A DNA stretch of 64,000 bases from Vibrio natriegens NBRC 15636 = ATCC 14048 = DSM 759 (GTDB taxonomy: Bacteria > Pseudomonadota > Gammaproteobacteria > Enterobacterales > Vibrionaceae). The notes under the pieces were generated by a model, which had not been told where the DNA came from, made no database searches, and was given only the letters and a program-made list of their open reading frames with translations. Both the position numbers and the translations under genes were made by a program. Below, piece after piece: positions 1 to 7,995 of the stretch (positions within the stretch are counted from its first letter, which is position 1; each line of letters begins with the position of its first letter). The stretch covers positions 1,240,001 through 1,304,000 of the forward strand of contig NZ_CP141822.1 of assembly GCF_035621455.1 (NCBI RefSeq), read 5' to 3'.

Positions 1-371
1 CCTTTAGTCATGCCGGCCAATACACCAATCAGGCAACCGATGATGGCTGCCGTGACGGTTATACCCACTGCTGCACCAAACGTGAGCTGAGACCCGATGA
101 TAAGACGTGACAGAATATCGCGTCCCAAGTCGTCCGTTCCCAAGAAGTAATCGACAGAACCTGATGGTGACCAAGAAGGCGGCACAAGTAGCTCGCCAGA
201 TTGAGCCTGAGGGTCAAAAGGGGCGATTAACGGCGCAAATAGGGTGATTAATACAATGAAAGTGAGACACCATAAGCCAAACATTGCCAAACCGTTAGCG
301 CGGTAGCTGCGCCAGAATCGTTCGAACTGAGTTGGAATGTGTTCTTCCTGATAAACGTTATTTGTTAGCAT
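1..371 (-). CDS. sapC: SapC-like peptide ABC transporter permease (3' part cut by window edge)
   Basis: Inner-membrane permease of the Sap (DppC/OppC family) peptide importer, which pairs with SapB. The ATG at 371-369 begins MLTNNVYQEEHIPTQFERFW, which matches the usual SapC N-terminus. One membrane segment follows, then a stretch ending near a GTDDLGRDI-like motif typical of DppC-type permeases. The start lies inside the last codons of sapB (stop at 358), so the two genes overlap by 14 bp and are translationally coupled. The rest of the gene, and presumably sapD and sapF, lies beyond base 1. Family knowledge: Sap systems are linked to resistance to cationic peptides and to uptake of peptides or haem; the substrate here is not shown. 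Confidence 0.9.
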   Translation of the reverse strand, partial: MLTNNVYQEEHIPTQFERFWRSYRANGLAMFGLWCLTFIVLITLFAPLIAPFDPQAQSGELLVPPSWSPSGSVDYFLGTDDLGRDILSRLIIGSQLTFGAAVGITVTAAIIGCLIGVLAGMTK

Positions 372-1320
372 ACCATTCCTTTCTCACCAGAGGGTTAATC
401 ATGGCACCAATCAAATCCGATAGGATATTGGCGGTCAGAACCAGTGTTGCAAGCACCATAACGCCTGCCTGAATAGAGGCATAATCTTGGTTTGCCAGCG
501 CATCTAATAGCCAGCGGCCAATACCTGGCCAGTTGAAAACAGACTCGGTAATGATCGCAAGGGTGATCATGCTTGATAGTTGAACGCCGACTTTTGGGAC
601 GATGGGTGGAATCGCGTTGCGCAGTACGTGCTGAGTGATGATCTCTCGGTTAGAAAGACCTTTAATTCGAGCGGCACGAATGTAATTTTGACTCATTACT
701 TCGGCAACCGACGAACGCATTAAACCAATAACTTGGGTCGTTGGCGCGAGTGCCAGTACCAAACAAGGCAGCACCATATGTTCAATAACACTTTGCAATG
801 CATGGGCACGATACTCGCCCTTTGCCATAAAGGCATCGACGATGGCAAAGCCAGTGATATGATCGATTTCATACAGCAGGTCATAGCGGCCAGCCACCGG
901 GAAAAATTGATACTCTAGTGAAAACACCATGATAAGTAGCAACGCCACCCAAAAAATTGGCGCGGAATACCCGGACATGGCTAAAAACGAGATACTGGTA
1001 TCTAACACTTTTCCTTGTTTCATCCCCGCCAGAGTTCCTAATGGAATCCCAATAAACAGCGAAACCAGAAAAGCAAAAAAGCACAGCTCTAACGTTGCCG
1101 GGAACACGATTGCTAACTCATCGAAAATGGCATTGCCACTCTTGCTGTAGCCGAAATCAAGCTGTGACAGGTTAACAAGATAACTCTGCCAACCCGACCA
1201 AAAATCAACTTGTGCCCAATGCGATAGAGGATCGAGACGCAGCAGAGAGAAACCCACTAAAGTGAGGATCATCAATGTGATGAAAAACAGGTTAAAGCGT
1301 CGAATGGTATACAAAAACAT
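358..1320 (-). CDS. sapB: SapB-like peptide ABC transporter permease
   Basis: Inner-membrane permease of the DppB/OppB family, 320 residues, the usual SapB length. It starts MFLYTIRRFNLFFITLMI with an N-terminal membrane helix. A large periplasmic loop follows, then the permease core, with the EAA-type loop around RAARIKGLSNREI (about residues 215-228) that contacts the ATPase. Its start overlaps the sapA stop by one base (TGATG) and its end overlaps the sapC start, so sapA-sapB-sapC form one minus-strand operon. Together with SapA and SapC it should import peptides from the periplasm. Assignment to Sap rather than Dpp/Opp rests on order, overlaps and resemblance; the psp genes next door give the arrangement known from other gammaproteobacteria. 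Confidence 0.92.
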   Translation of the reverse strand: MFLYTIRRFNLFFITLMILTLVGFSLLRLDPLSHWAQVDFWSGWQSYLVNLSQLDFGYSKSGNAIFDELAIVFPATLELCFFAFLVSLFIGIPLGTLAGMKQGKVLDTSISFLAMSGYSAPIFWVALLLIMVFSLEYQFFPVAGRYDLLYEIDHITGFAIVDAFMAKGEYRAHALQSVIEHMVLPCLVLALAPTTQVIGLMRSSVAEVMSQNYIRAARIKGLSNREIITQHVLRNAIPPIVPKVGVQLSSMITLAIITESVFNWPGIGRWLLDALANQDYASIQAGVMVLATLVLTANILSDLIGAMINPLVRKEWYANK

Positions 1321-2939
1321 CAGTGAACTCTCTCAACTCTATCAAATGGTTGTGCATTGAAAGGGCTTGATTTGAAGCCTGTCAGCGATTTGTCGTGAAC
1401 ACGGAATTGCACACCATGCGCTAGTGGAATAACAGGGAATTGCTCATTCAATATGTTTTGCGCCTGACGGTAGAGGTTCAAACGGTATCGTGGTTCCTGC
1501 GTCTCTATCGCTAAATCCAGTAGGAAATCGAAATCATCGTTACACCACATCGAAACGTTCAGGCCAACTCGGTCAGACTCACATGACAATAACGGTCGGA
1601 AGAAGTTATCTGGGTCACCCGTATCACCTATCCACCCCGTAAGCAGCAAATCAAGATTGTCCAGATTATCCAAATCGACACGTTCAAACCTATCATCTGT
1701 CAACAAGGTTAAATCCACACCAATATCGGCAAAGTTAGCTTGTATCAACTCTGCCGTTTTACGCGGACTTGGGTTGAACGCGCGCGGCTCCAGAGGAACC
1801 CACATGGTGAGCGCTAAGCCTTCTTGATAGCCAGCCTCACGAAGAAGCGCGAGAGCGTAGTTTCTGTCGTAGCGTATTTTGACACTGTCTTTTTGATAAG
1901 CCCATGAGTTTGGCGGGAGCAAGGTGTAGGCCTGAGTACCTGTTCCGTAATAAACGGAATCCAATATGTTTTGTCGGTTAATCGCAAGGTTAAGCGCTTG
2001 ACGAACGCGAGGATCAGTCAGCGCAGGGTTGCCAGTATTAATGGCGATGAAAGAGACGTTGTTCGCTGGTGTCGCTTTCAATTCCAGATTTTCATTTTCC
2101 TGAATGACGGGTATCTGGCTTGAAATTGGCGAAGACAACACATCGCATTCATTTCTTAGTAATTTTGCCAGTGTGCCGGTTCCACGATGCGAAATATCAA
2201 AAACCACCTGTTCCATTTTCGCTGGAGAGTTCCAGTATTGAGCATGACGCTCTAAGCGAATTAAATCATTCACCTGGAACTCTTTTAGTTGGAATGGGCC
2301 TGTACCAATGGGAAATTGATCAATCTGCTCTTTATGATCTTTAGCCGCGAGTTGTTGTCCGTACTCAGCCGATAGCAATACTGCGTGGCTGGTGGCAATG
2401 TTGGCCAGAAAAGAGAAGTTTGGCTTTGAAAGCTTAAACATGACGGTGTCATTGTCGATAGCAATGACATCTTGCAGCAAGTTCTTGAAATCCAGACCGG
2501 CAAACCATGGATACAAACCACCGCCCACCTGATGGAAAGGGTGGTTGTCATCAATGATTCGTTTGAAGCTAAACACGACGTCTTGCGAATTCAGTGCTCG
2601 GCTGGGTGTAAACCAAGATGTCGACTGAAATTGAACACCGTGCTTGAGCTTAAACGTGTATTCAGTCCCATCCGCATTGACTGACCAGCTTTGTGCAATA
2701 TTGGCAACCGGCTTATGGGATGTAGGATCGAGCGTAAGCAACGTATCATACAACTGAGGGCTCAATGCTTCAGCAGTAATACCACTATCAACCAATTGTG
2801 GGTTAAATGTTGTTGGCTTACCTTGCCCACAAAACACAAATCCTGTTTGGCGAATATCATTGTGGTCGATCTCATCGCCACAGGCGGTGAGTAAGCTAAT
2901 CCCGATAAGGCTCAGCGATAATCTTATAAAAGCATTCAT
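1320..2939 (-). CDS. sapA: SapA-like periplasmic peptide-binding lipoprotein
   Basis: Solute-binding protein of family 5 (SBP_bac_5), 539 residues, first gene of the sapABC operon. The N-terminus is a signal peptide ending in the lipobox LLTACG (Cys about residue 20), so the protein should be lipid-anchored in the periplasm. Family features follow: LSPQLYDTLLTLDP, the QSW-x-VNADGTEYTFKLKHGVQFQS region (about 85-110) and FPIGTGPFQLKEF (about 210-220). The ATG at 2939 is preceded by about 235 bp without a gene that should carry the operon promoter. Known role in the family: capture of peptides or antimicrobial peptides for import. The lipoprotein form differs from the soluble SapA of enterobacteria; the specificity cannot be read from sequence. 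Confidence 0.9.
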   Translation of the reverse strand: MNAFIRLSLSLIGISLLTACGDEIDHNDIRQTGFVFCGQGKPTTFNPQLVDSGITAEALSPQLYDTLLTLDPTSHKPVANIAQSWSVNADGTEYTFKLKHGVQFQSTSWFTPSRALNSQDVVFSFKRIIDDNHPFHQVGGGLYPWFAGLDFKNLLQDVIAIDNDTVMFKLSKPNFSFLANIATSHAVLLSAEYGQQLAAKDHKEQIDQFPIGTGPFQLKEFQVNDLIRLERHAQYWNSPAKMEQVVFDISHRGTGTLAKLLRNECDVLSSPISSQIPVIQENENLELKATPANNVSFIAINTGNPALTDPRVRQALNLAINRQNILDSVYYGTGTQAYTLLPPNSWAYQKDSVKIRYDRNYALALLREAGYQEGLALTMWVPLEPRAFNPSPRKTAELIQANFADIGVDLTLLTDDRFERVDLDNLDNLDLLLTGWIGDTGDPDNFFRPLLSCESDRVGLNVSMWCNDDFDFLLDLAIETQEPRYRLNLYRQAQNILNEQFPVIPLAHGVQFRVHDKSLTGFKSSPFNAQPFDRVERVH

Positions 2940-3175
2940 AATATGAAATGTTCATTGGATCTTGCTTGTTTCATCGAAGTTACTCATCTGGCGTTACAAG
3001 CGAAAATGATCCCGCTAATTTAACACCTTTGTGAACTCGCTCCAAATACAAAATCTTTTGCTCGCAGTGTGTTAGATAAAAAGACCTAGTCTAATTATCA
3101 CTGTAGACCTAAATTGTTACGCATGTTTAGGTCTCGTTTCTGTTTGTGATAGCAAATATTGAGTTCAACCTGGTA

Positions 3176-4183
3176 TCAACTTTGCCCGACTAACCCATAT
3201 TTGCGAACCATTCCACGTAATTGATGGTAACTTAGCCCGAGCAATTCTGCAGCCTGACGCTGATTGAACTTAGCTTCTTCCAGCGCACGGTTGAGCAAGC
3301 TAATATCTTGTTCTTCTTGCCACTGTTTGTAATCGAGCGGGAAATGAAATTGAGTGCTTTGTTCGGCCACATCTTGTTCTTCTTCTTGCTCATTCGAGTG
3401 ACCCAAAGCGTTGTCCCAGACGGTTGCGAAAGGATTGAATATCAACTGATCAATTGGATCGGCGTTTAAGCCATGTTGATAGATCGCGCGCTCAATAACG
3501 TTTTTCAGCTCCCGAACGTTCCCTGGCCAAGGGTAGTCAAGTAACGAGCGTTCTGCTTCTGCGGTGAAACCGACGAAATATTCAAGCTGAAGTTCGCGGC
3601 ACATCTTTATGGCGTAGTATTCCGCCAAAGAAAGAATGTCTTCTTTTCTCTCACGGAGAGGAGGAAGCATGATGACATCAAAAGCAAGCCGGTCGAGCAG
3701 ATCGGCACGGAAATCACCTTGTTCAGCAAGTTTGGGTAAGTCGGCATTGGTCGCACAGACTAATCGCACGTCGGCATTCAAAGCAGTGTGCCCGCCAACG
3801 CGTTCATATTCACCATATTCGATGACACGCAGCAACTTTTCTTGCACTAACAGTGGCGCAGTTGCTAGTTCATCAAGGAAAAGGGTACCGCCTTCCGCTC
3901 GCTCAAAGCGACCTTTATGTTTGCCTTTTGACCCAGTGAACGAGCCAGGTTCATGACCAAACAATTCAGAATCAATCAAACCTTCGCTCAGTGTGGCACA
4001 ATTTAATGACAGAAGTGGCTTGTCCCAACGTCTTGATAAATAATGCAAACGCTGTGCAATAAGCTCTTTACCGGTACCGCGCTCACCAATAATGAGTACC
4101 GGGCGTTCAATTGGCGCAAGTTGTGATACTTTATCTAATACAGCGAGAAAAGCGGGCGATTCACCAATCAGGTTTTGCTTCAT
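3176..4183 (-). CDS. pspF: PspF, sigma-54 activator of the phage-shock operon
   Basis: AAA+ bacterial enhancer-binding protein, 335 residues, with no receiver or sensor domain ahead of the ATPase, as is typical of PspF. Walker A is GERGTGKE (33-40). The sigma-54-contacting loop reads PGSFTGS where GAFTGA is usual. The region around VRLVCATNADLP is in place, and a Fis-type helix-turn-helix closes the protein (about 303-330, QRQAAELLGLSYHQLRGMVR). It is transcribed divergently from pspA across 232 bp that hold a sigma-54 promoter and an enhancer-like repeat. In the family PspA binds and inhibits PspF until membrane stress releases it. The GSFTGS variant keeps the key Phe-Thr-Gly core, so activity is expected. 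Confidence 0.95.
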   Translation of the reverse strand: MKQNLIGESPAFLAVLDKVSQLAPIERPVLIIGERGTGKELIAQRLHYLSRRWDKPLLSLNCATLSEGLIDSELFGHEPGSFTGSKGKHKGRFERAEGGTLFLDELATAPLLVQEKLLRVIEYGEYERVGGHTALNADVRLVCATNADLPKLAEQGDFRADLLDRLAFDVIMLPPLRERKEDILSLAEYYAIKMCRELQLEYFVGFTAEAERSLLDYPWPGNVRELKNVIERAIYQHGLNADPIDQLIFNPFATVWDNALGHSNEQEEEQDVAEQSTQFHFPLDYKQWQEEQDISLLNRALEEAKFNQRQAAELLGLSYHQLRGMVRKYGLVGQS

Positions 4184-4228
4184 AGATTCCTTCTTACTTA
4201 GCTGCCTAGGTGTGAATTCAATAGGGAA

Positions 4229-4258
4229 TTGGTGAAATTCACCAACAGTTGGTGAAAA
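4229..4258. promoter_or_regulatory. Candidate PspF enhancer (UAS) between pspF and pspA
   Basis: A 17-bp inverted repeat TTGGTGAAATTCACCAA (4229-4245, perfect apart from the central base) is followed four bases later by a further half-site TTGGTGAA. It lies about 85-100 bp upstream of the sigma-54 promoter of pspA and next to the pspF start, the usual place for PspF sites. Binding is inferred from position and symmetry only. Confidence 0.6.
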
Positions 4259-4327
4259 ACATCATAGCATAATGGTGCATAACAACAACAAAATGCATAA
4301 CCTATTGATTTTATGGTGGAACTTAAG

Positions 4328-4344
4328 TTGGCACGTAACTTGTT
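4328..4344 (+). promoter_or_regulatory. Sigma-54 promoter of pspABC
   Basis: The sequence TTGGCACGTAACTTGTT has the -24 element TGGCACG and a -12 element TTGT with ten bases between the GG and the GT. The -12 has GT where GC is the consensus. It lies about 70 bp upstream of the pspA ATG, downstream of the proposed PspF enhancer, and faces pspA. Confidence 0.75.
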
Positions 4345-4415
4345 ATGTATTTAGGTAGACACAAGGTAAATCACCACCTTGTCGGGTTTTAATAGGAAAA
4401 AAGAGGAGTTCCGTC

Positions 4416-5087
4416 ATGGGTATTTTTTCTCGTTTTGCAGATATCGTTAACTCAAACATCAGTGCATTGTTGGACAAGGCGGAAGATCCTGAAAAAATGA
4501 TCCGTCTCATCATTCAAGAAATGGAAGACACACTTGTCGAGGTTCGTACCAACTCAGCGAAAGCGATCGCAGACAAAAAAGAGTTGGCTCGTAAAGTTGA
4601 GGCTATCGAAGATCAAATCAATGAATGGGGCAAAAAAGCCAGCCTTGCGTTGGTAAAAGAGCGTGAAGATTTAGCGCGTGCTGCTCTTATAGAGAAGCAA
4701 AAGCTTGAACAGTTAATCAAAGGCCTTCATACAGAACAAACTTTGGTTGAAGAGACCATTGATAAGTTAACCGGTGAAATTGGTAAGCTGGAAAACAAAA
4801 TTGCGGAAACACGAGCGAAACAGCAAGCTCTGGCAATCCGTAATCAAACCGCAACTAATCGTCGTGATGTGCAAAAACATCTTCACACTAGCCGTACCAA
4901 TGAAGCGATGGCTAAGTTTGAACAATACTCACGTAAAGTCGATGAGTTGGAAGCGGAAGCTGACCTATATTCAAGCACTGGCCAGTCAAAATCGTTAGAG
5001 CAGGAGTTTGCAGAGCTTCAGGCGCAAGATGAAATTGAAAAAGAGTTGGCAAAACTGAAAGAACAGATGTCATCACAAGATAAATAA
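4416..5087 (+). CDS. pspA: PspA, phage-shock protein A
   Basis: Peripheral inner-membrane protein of the PspA/Vipp1 (ESCRT-III-like) family, 223 residues, close to the 222 of E. coli. The N-terminal amphipathic segment MGIFSRFADIVNSNISALLDK is followed by a long coiled coil (about 25-190) rich in Lys, Glu and Ala. In the family it oligomerises on stressed membranes to maintain the proton-motive force, and inhibits PspF when unstressed. A strong ribosome binding site (AAGAGGAG) precedes the ATG. First gene of pspABC and the direct target of the sigma-54 promoter at 4328-4344. Confidence 0.96.
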   Translation: MGIFSRFADIVNSNISALLDKAEDPEKMIRLIIQEMEDTLVEVRTNSAKAIADKKELARKVEAIEDQINEWGKKASLALVKEREDLARAALIEKQKLEQLIKGLHTEQTLVEETIDKLTGEIGKLENKIAETRAKQQALAIRNQTATNRRDVQKHLHTSRTNEAMAKFEQYSRKVDELEAEADLYSSTGQSKSLEQEFAELQAQDEIEKELAKLKEQMSSQDK

Positions 5088-5101
5088 AAGAGGAGCCATT
5101 T

Positions 5102-5335
5102 ATGACGACATTTTTTATAACAGGACCAGTCATTGTCTTTTTGATCTTTGTCGCTCCACTTTGGCTCTTCTTACACTATCGCAGTAAACGTAAAACGGAT
5201 AGTGCACTGTCGAACCAGGATCTGGAGCGCCTTCAGGTACTATCCGAAAAAGCAGAATCGATGCAGGCTAGGGTAGATACACTTGAACGCATTCTAGACG
5301 CAGAGTCACCAACGTGGAGACGCAAGTATGAGTAG
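5102..5335 (+). CDS. pspB: PspB, phage-shock membrane protein
   Basis: Small inner-membrane protein, 77 residues. One N-terminal transmembrane helix (about 5-25, FFITGPVIVFLIFVAPLWLF) is followed by a basic stretch (YRSKRKT) and a cytoplasmic coiled coil ending SPTWRRKYE, typical of PspB. In the family PspB and PspC sense membrane stress and draw PspA away from PspF. It starts 14 bp after pspA behind AGAGGAG and overlaps pspC by 8 bp, indicating translational coupling. Confidence 0.94.
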   Translation: MTTFFITGPVIVFLIFVAPLWLFLHYRSKRKTDSALSNQDLERLQVLSEKAESMQARVDTLERILDAESPTWRRKYE

Positions 5336-5717
5336 TCGAGAGCTTTATCGTGACCCAGCAAATGGCAAGCTTGCCGGTGTGTGTGCCGGATTTGCTAACT
5401 ACTTTGGTGTGGAGGTCTGGTTGATTCGTATCTTGGTTATTTCTGCAGGTTTGCTCGGCGGTACGTTTTTGGTGCTTCTCGCCTATGTCGCTTTAGCGTT
5501 TATGTTGGAAAAGCAGCCAATGACTTATTCAGAAAATATCAAGGCCCAGCAGGATCATACTCTAAAGAGTAAGCCATGGCAGAAGGGTCAAAGTCCGGAG
5601 CAGTTCTTGAGTGTGCTTGAGCGTGATTTTAACCGCATTGATGGCAAAATTCGCAATATGGAAGCGTATGTCACTTCCGATACATTCAGAGTCAACAGAG
5701 AGTTCAACAAGCTCTGA
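5328..5717 (+). CDS. pspC: PspC, phage-shock sensor with PspC domain
   Basis: Inner-membrane PspC-domain protein, 129 residues. The domain occupies about residues 3-65: RELYRDPANGKLAGVCAGFANYFGV, then a hydrophobic pair IRILVISAGLLGGTFLVLLAYVALAFML. The cytoplasmic C-terminal part (about 85-129) ends with a predicted helix (FLSVLERDFNRIDGKIRNMEAYV), as in proteobacterial PspC. It works with PspB as the stress sensor that relieves PspF inhibition. No pspD, pspE or pspG follows; an intrinsic terminator lies 32 bp downstream, so the operon is pspABC only. Confidence 0.94.
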   Translation: MSSRELYRDPANGKLAGVCAGFANYFGVEVWLIRILVISAGLLGGTFLVLLAYVALAFMLEKQPMTYSENIKAQQDHTLKSKPWQKGQSPEQFLSVLERDFNRIDGKIRNMEAYVTSDTFRVNREFNKL

Positions 5718-5748
5718 GGATTATGCAACTAGAATTTTGTTTTAAAGA

Positions 5749-5770
5749 GCAGGCCCCAAGCCTGCTTTTT
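5749..5770 (+). terminator. Intrinsic terminator of pspABC
   Basis: Stem GCAGGC / GCCTGC with the loop CCCAA, followed by a run of five T, 32 bp after the pspC stop. Confidence 0.85.
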
Positions 5771-5867
5771 GCTCACAAATTCCTCATTTAAATCAATATT
5801 ATCTTCGCCTCACATGGCAGCTTGAGCATTGTTCATCTAACTTAAATGTAGTCTCTATATTCGTTGG

Positions 5868-6908
5868 ATGAATATGATGAAAAAGCTGCTCATTCCAATA
5901 GCCGTTACGGCTGCTTTGTCGGGATGTGGTAAAGAACTACCACCCGTTCCCGAACCAGAATCTCGACCCGCTAAACTTTTTACGGTCTCTGTTGGTAACT
6001 CACAGTTTGATCGTCATTTCCCTGCTACGACTGACTCTGGCGATAAAGCCGTATTAGCCTTTCGTGTTCCCGGGCTACTTCAGTCGATTGACGTTCACGA
6101 AGGTCAACTCGTCAGCAAAGGTGATGTGTTGGCAACACTGAACCCCGACGAATACACGCTTCTGGAACAACAAGCGAGAGCAAATTTTGCGCTCGCGGAC
6201 GTGCAATACCAACGGTATAAAAAGCTTCGTGTCGATCAGGTTGTGTCAGAACAGGACTTTGATGAAGCGAAAGCCAATCACAATTCTGCCAAAGCTCAGT
6301 GGGATCAGGCGAAAGCGAATCTGAGTTACACCAAACTCGTTGCTCCTTATGATGGCACGATCTCATACCTTCCTGCGGAAAACCATGAATACGTTGCCGC
6401 CAAAGAAGGCGTGATGAATATCCAAACCAATCAATTGATGAAGGTGATATTCCAGCTTCCTAGCCACTTGCTCAATCGTTACGCTCCTGGGGTTAACGTC
6501 ACAGCAAAAATGGAGTTTGATGCCTTTCCAGAACGGTCATTCGATTTAACTTTTCAGGAGATCGATACCGAAGCCGACCCTAAAACGGGCAGTTACAAAG
6601 TCACTATGGTAATGGAGCGTCCTGAAGGCGTTGGGATCTTACCAGGGATGTCCGGTAACGTGCTTGTTACTTCACTGAACTCCGGCGTTACAACCATTCC
6701 CAATTCAGCACTGTTTGAAGAGTCAGGACAAAGCTACGTCTGGCGTGTAGATGAGCAAGGTATTGTGACCAAAGCCGCGATCACAATGAATGACAAAAAT
6801 CAGGTTCTACAAGGCCTGGATGATGGTGATGTGATCGTAATTTCTGGCGTCAATGTGATAGAGCCGGGTATCAAAGTCAGAGCCTGGGTTAAGGAAAGAG
6901 GGTTGTAA
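5868..6908 (+). CDS. vexI: RND efflux periplasmic adaptor lipoprotein (VexI-like)
   Basis: Membrane fusion protein of an RND efflux system, 346 residues. The signal peptide ends in the lipobox LSGCG (Cys about residue 20). The biotinyl-lipoyl half-motif (about 62-90: AFRVPGLLQSIDVHEGQLVSKGD) is followed by a helical hairpin (about 95-150), the second lipoyl half LVAPYDGTISYL (about 155-165) and a beta-barrel region. It bridges the inner-membrane pump to an outer-membrane channel; no TolC gene lies nearby, so a shared TolC is presumed. The next gene is a second adaptor (1-bp gap) and then the pump. In-frame ATGs at 5868, 5874 and 5877 leave the exact start open. The two-adaptor arrangement after psp matches vexIJK of V. 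cholerae as remembered. Confidence 0.85.
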   Translation: MNMMKKLLIPIAVTAALSGCGKELPPVPEPESRPAKLFTVSVGNSQFDRHFPATTDSGDKAVLAFRVPGLLQSIDVHEGQLVSKGDVLATLNPDEYTLLEQQARANFALADVQYQRYKKLRVDQVVSEQDFDEAKANHNSAKAQWDQAKANLSYTKLVAPYDGTISYLPAENHEYVAAKEGVMNIQTNQLMKVIFQLPSHLLNRYAPGVNVTAKMEFDAFPERSFDLTFQEIDTEADPKTGSYKVTMVMERPEGVGILPGMSGNVLVTSLNSGVTTIPNSALFEESGQSYVWRVDEQGIVTKAAITMNDKNQVLQGLDDGDVIVISGVNVIEPGIKVRAWVKERGL

Positions 6909-6909
6909 T

Positions 6910-7995
6910 ATGAAAAGAATTATAGCCTTAGCCGTTTTATGCTTGCCGTTTTTCATCTCTGGTTGCGGTGATAAAGGGCCTGAAAAAGAGGTGGAAATTC
7001 CCCGAGTAAGAGTCGTTTCTTTAGAGGGAAGTAAGGTTGACGATAATTTGTACTTTCCTGCGGTGGCCAATGCGGCTGATCGTTCGCATCTCAGTTTTAG
7101 AGTTGCGGGTGAAGTTAGCAGTATCAGGGTCAAAGAGGGCGATAAGGTGAAAAAAGATGACGTTATTGCCACGTTAGACCCGACTGATTATCAATTGGAT
7201 GTGGACAACGCTTCTGCCCGTTTTTCTGTAGTGGATAGTCAATACCGCCGCTCTCGTCCTCTTGTCGATAAAGGCTTACTGGCTAAATCGCAGTTTGATG
7301 AAATTGCTGCTCAGCGCCAAATCGCTCTGGCAGAGCTGAAACTAGCTCAACTACGTTTGTCATTTACGACTTTAAAAGCACCAGTGGATGGCATCATCTC
7401 CAGGGTTAATGTTGATCAGTTCGAAAATATTCAAGTTGGCCAGTATATCGTGAATATACACAGCTTGGATCGTTTCGAAGTACTTATTCAATTTCCGGAT
7501 CGTTTGTACGTCAAAGAGCCTCCGACCGATGAAAGGCTCACCTCTATTCAGGGGGTTGTGCGTGTTCCAAGCGGTAATGAATACATAGGAACTGTCAAAG
7601 AGTTTACCACTGAGCCCGACCCCGCCACTGGCACGTTCACGGTTACCCTCTCACTACCGATGCCAAAAGACGAATACATCCTTGATGGAATGGCGGTTGA
7701 AGTCACGTCAAAAGATGAAAAAGTCGGTTTGAATTTGAATGTCGGGATTAATGTACCAATCGAAGCGATTTTCAACGCGGATGGCGACGATCTGAGTCGT
7801 GAAAACAAGTTCGTTTGGGTACTTAACGACGATAATACCGTTTCTCGCCAACAGATACGCACGGGTAAAGCTTCAAAGACATCGATACAAGTGCTTGATG
7901 GGCTTGAATTACACGACAAGGTTGTCGTCGCTGGGGTGTCAAGACTCAGAGAAGGTATGCAAGTAGAAGTGGTTGAGCAGGAGGCAGGTTTATGA
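6910..7995 (+). CDS. vexJ: Second RND efflux adaptor lipoprotein (VexJ-like)
   Basis: Second membrane fusion protein of the same operon, 361 residues, related to but distinct from its neighbour. Lipobox ISGCG (Cys about residue 19). Lipoyl halves SFRVAGEVSSIRVKEGDKVKKDD (about 62-85) and TLKAPVDGIISRV (about 153-165) flank a short hairpin. A beta-barrel and membrane-proximal domain follow. It ends by overlapping the pump gene by four bases (ATGA), so adaptor and pump are translationally coupled. Two adaptors per pump are known in some RND systems, where both can be needed or form a mixed hexamer; which holds here cannot be told from sequence. Confidence 0.87.
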   Translation: MKRIIALAVLCLPFFISGCGDKGPEKEVEIPRVRVVSLEGSKVDDNLYFPAVANAADRSHLSFRVAGEVSSIRVKEGDKVKKDDVIATLDPTDYQLDVDNASARFSVVDSQYRRSRPLVDKGLLAKSQFDEIAAQRQIALAELKLAQLRLSFTTLKAPVDGIISRVNVDQFENIQVGQYIVNIHSLDRFEVLIQFPDRLYVKEPPTDERLTSIQGVVRVPSGNEYIGTVKEFTTEPDPATGTFTVTLSLPMPKDEYILDGMAVEVTSKDEKVGLNLNVGINVPIEAIFNADGDDLSRENKFVWVLNDDNTVSRQQIRTGKASKTSIQVLDGLELHDKVVVAGVSRLREGMQVEVVEQEAGL

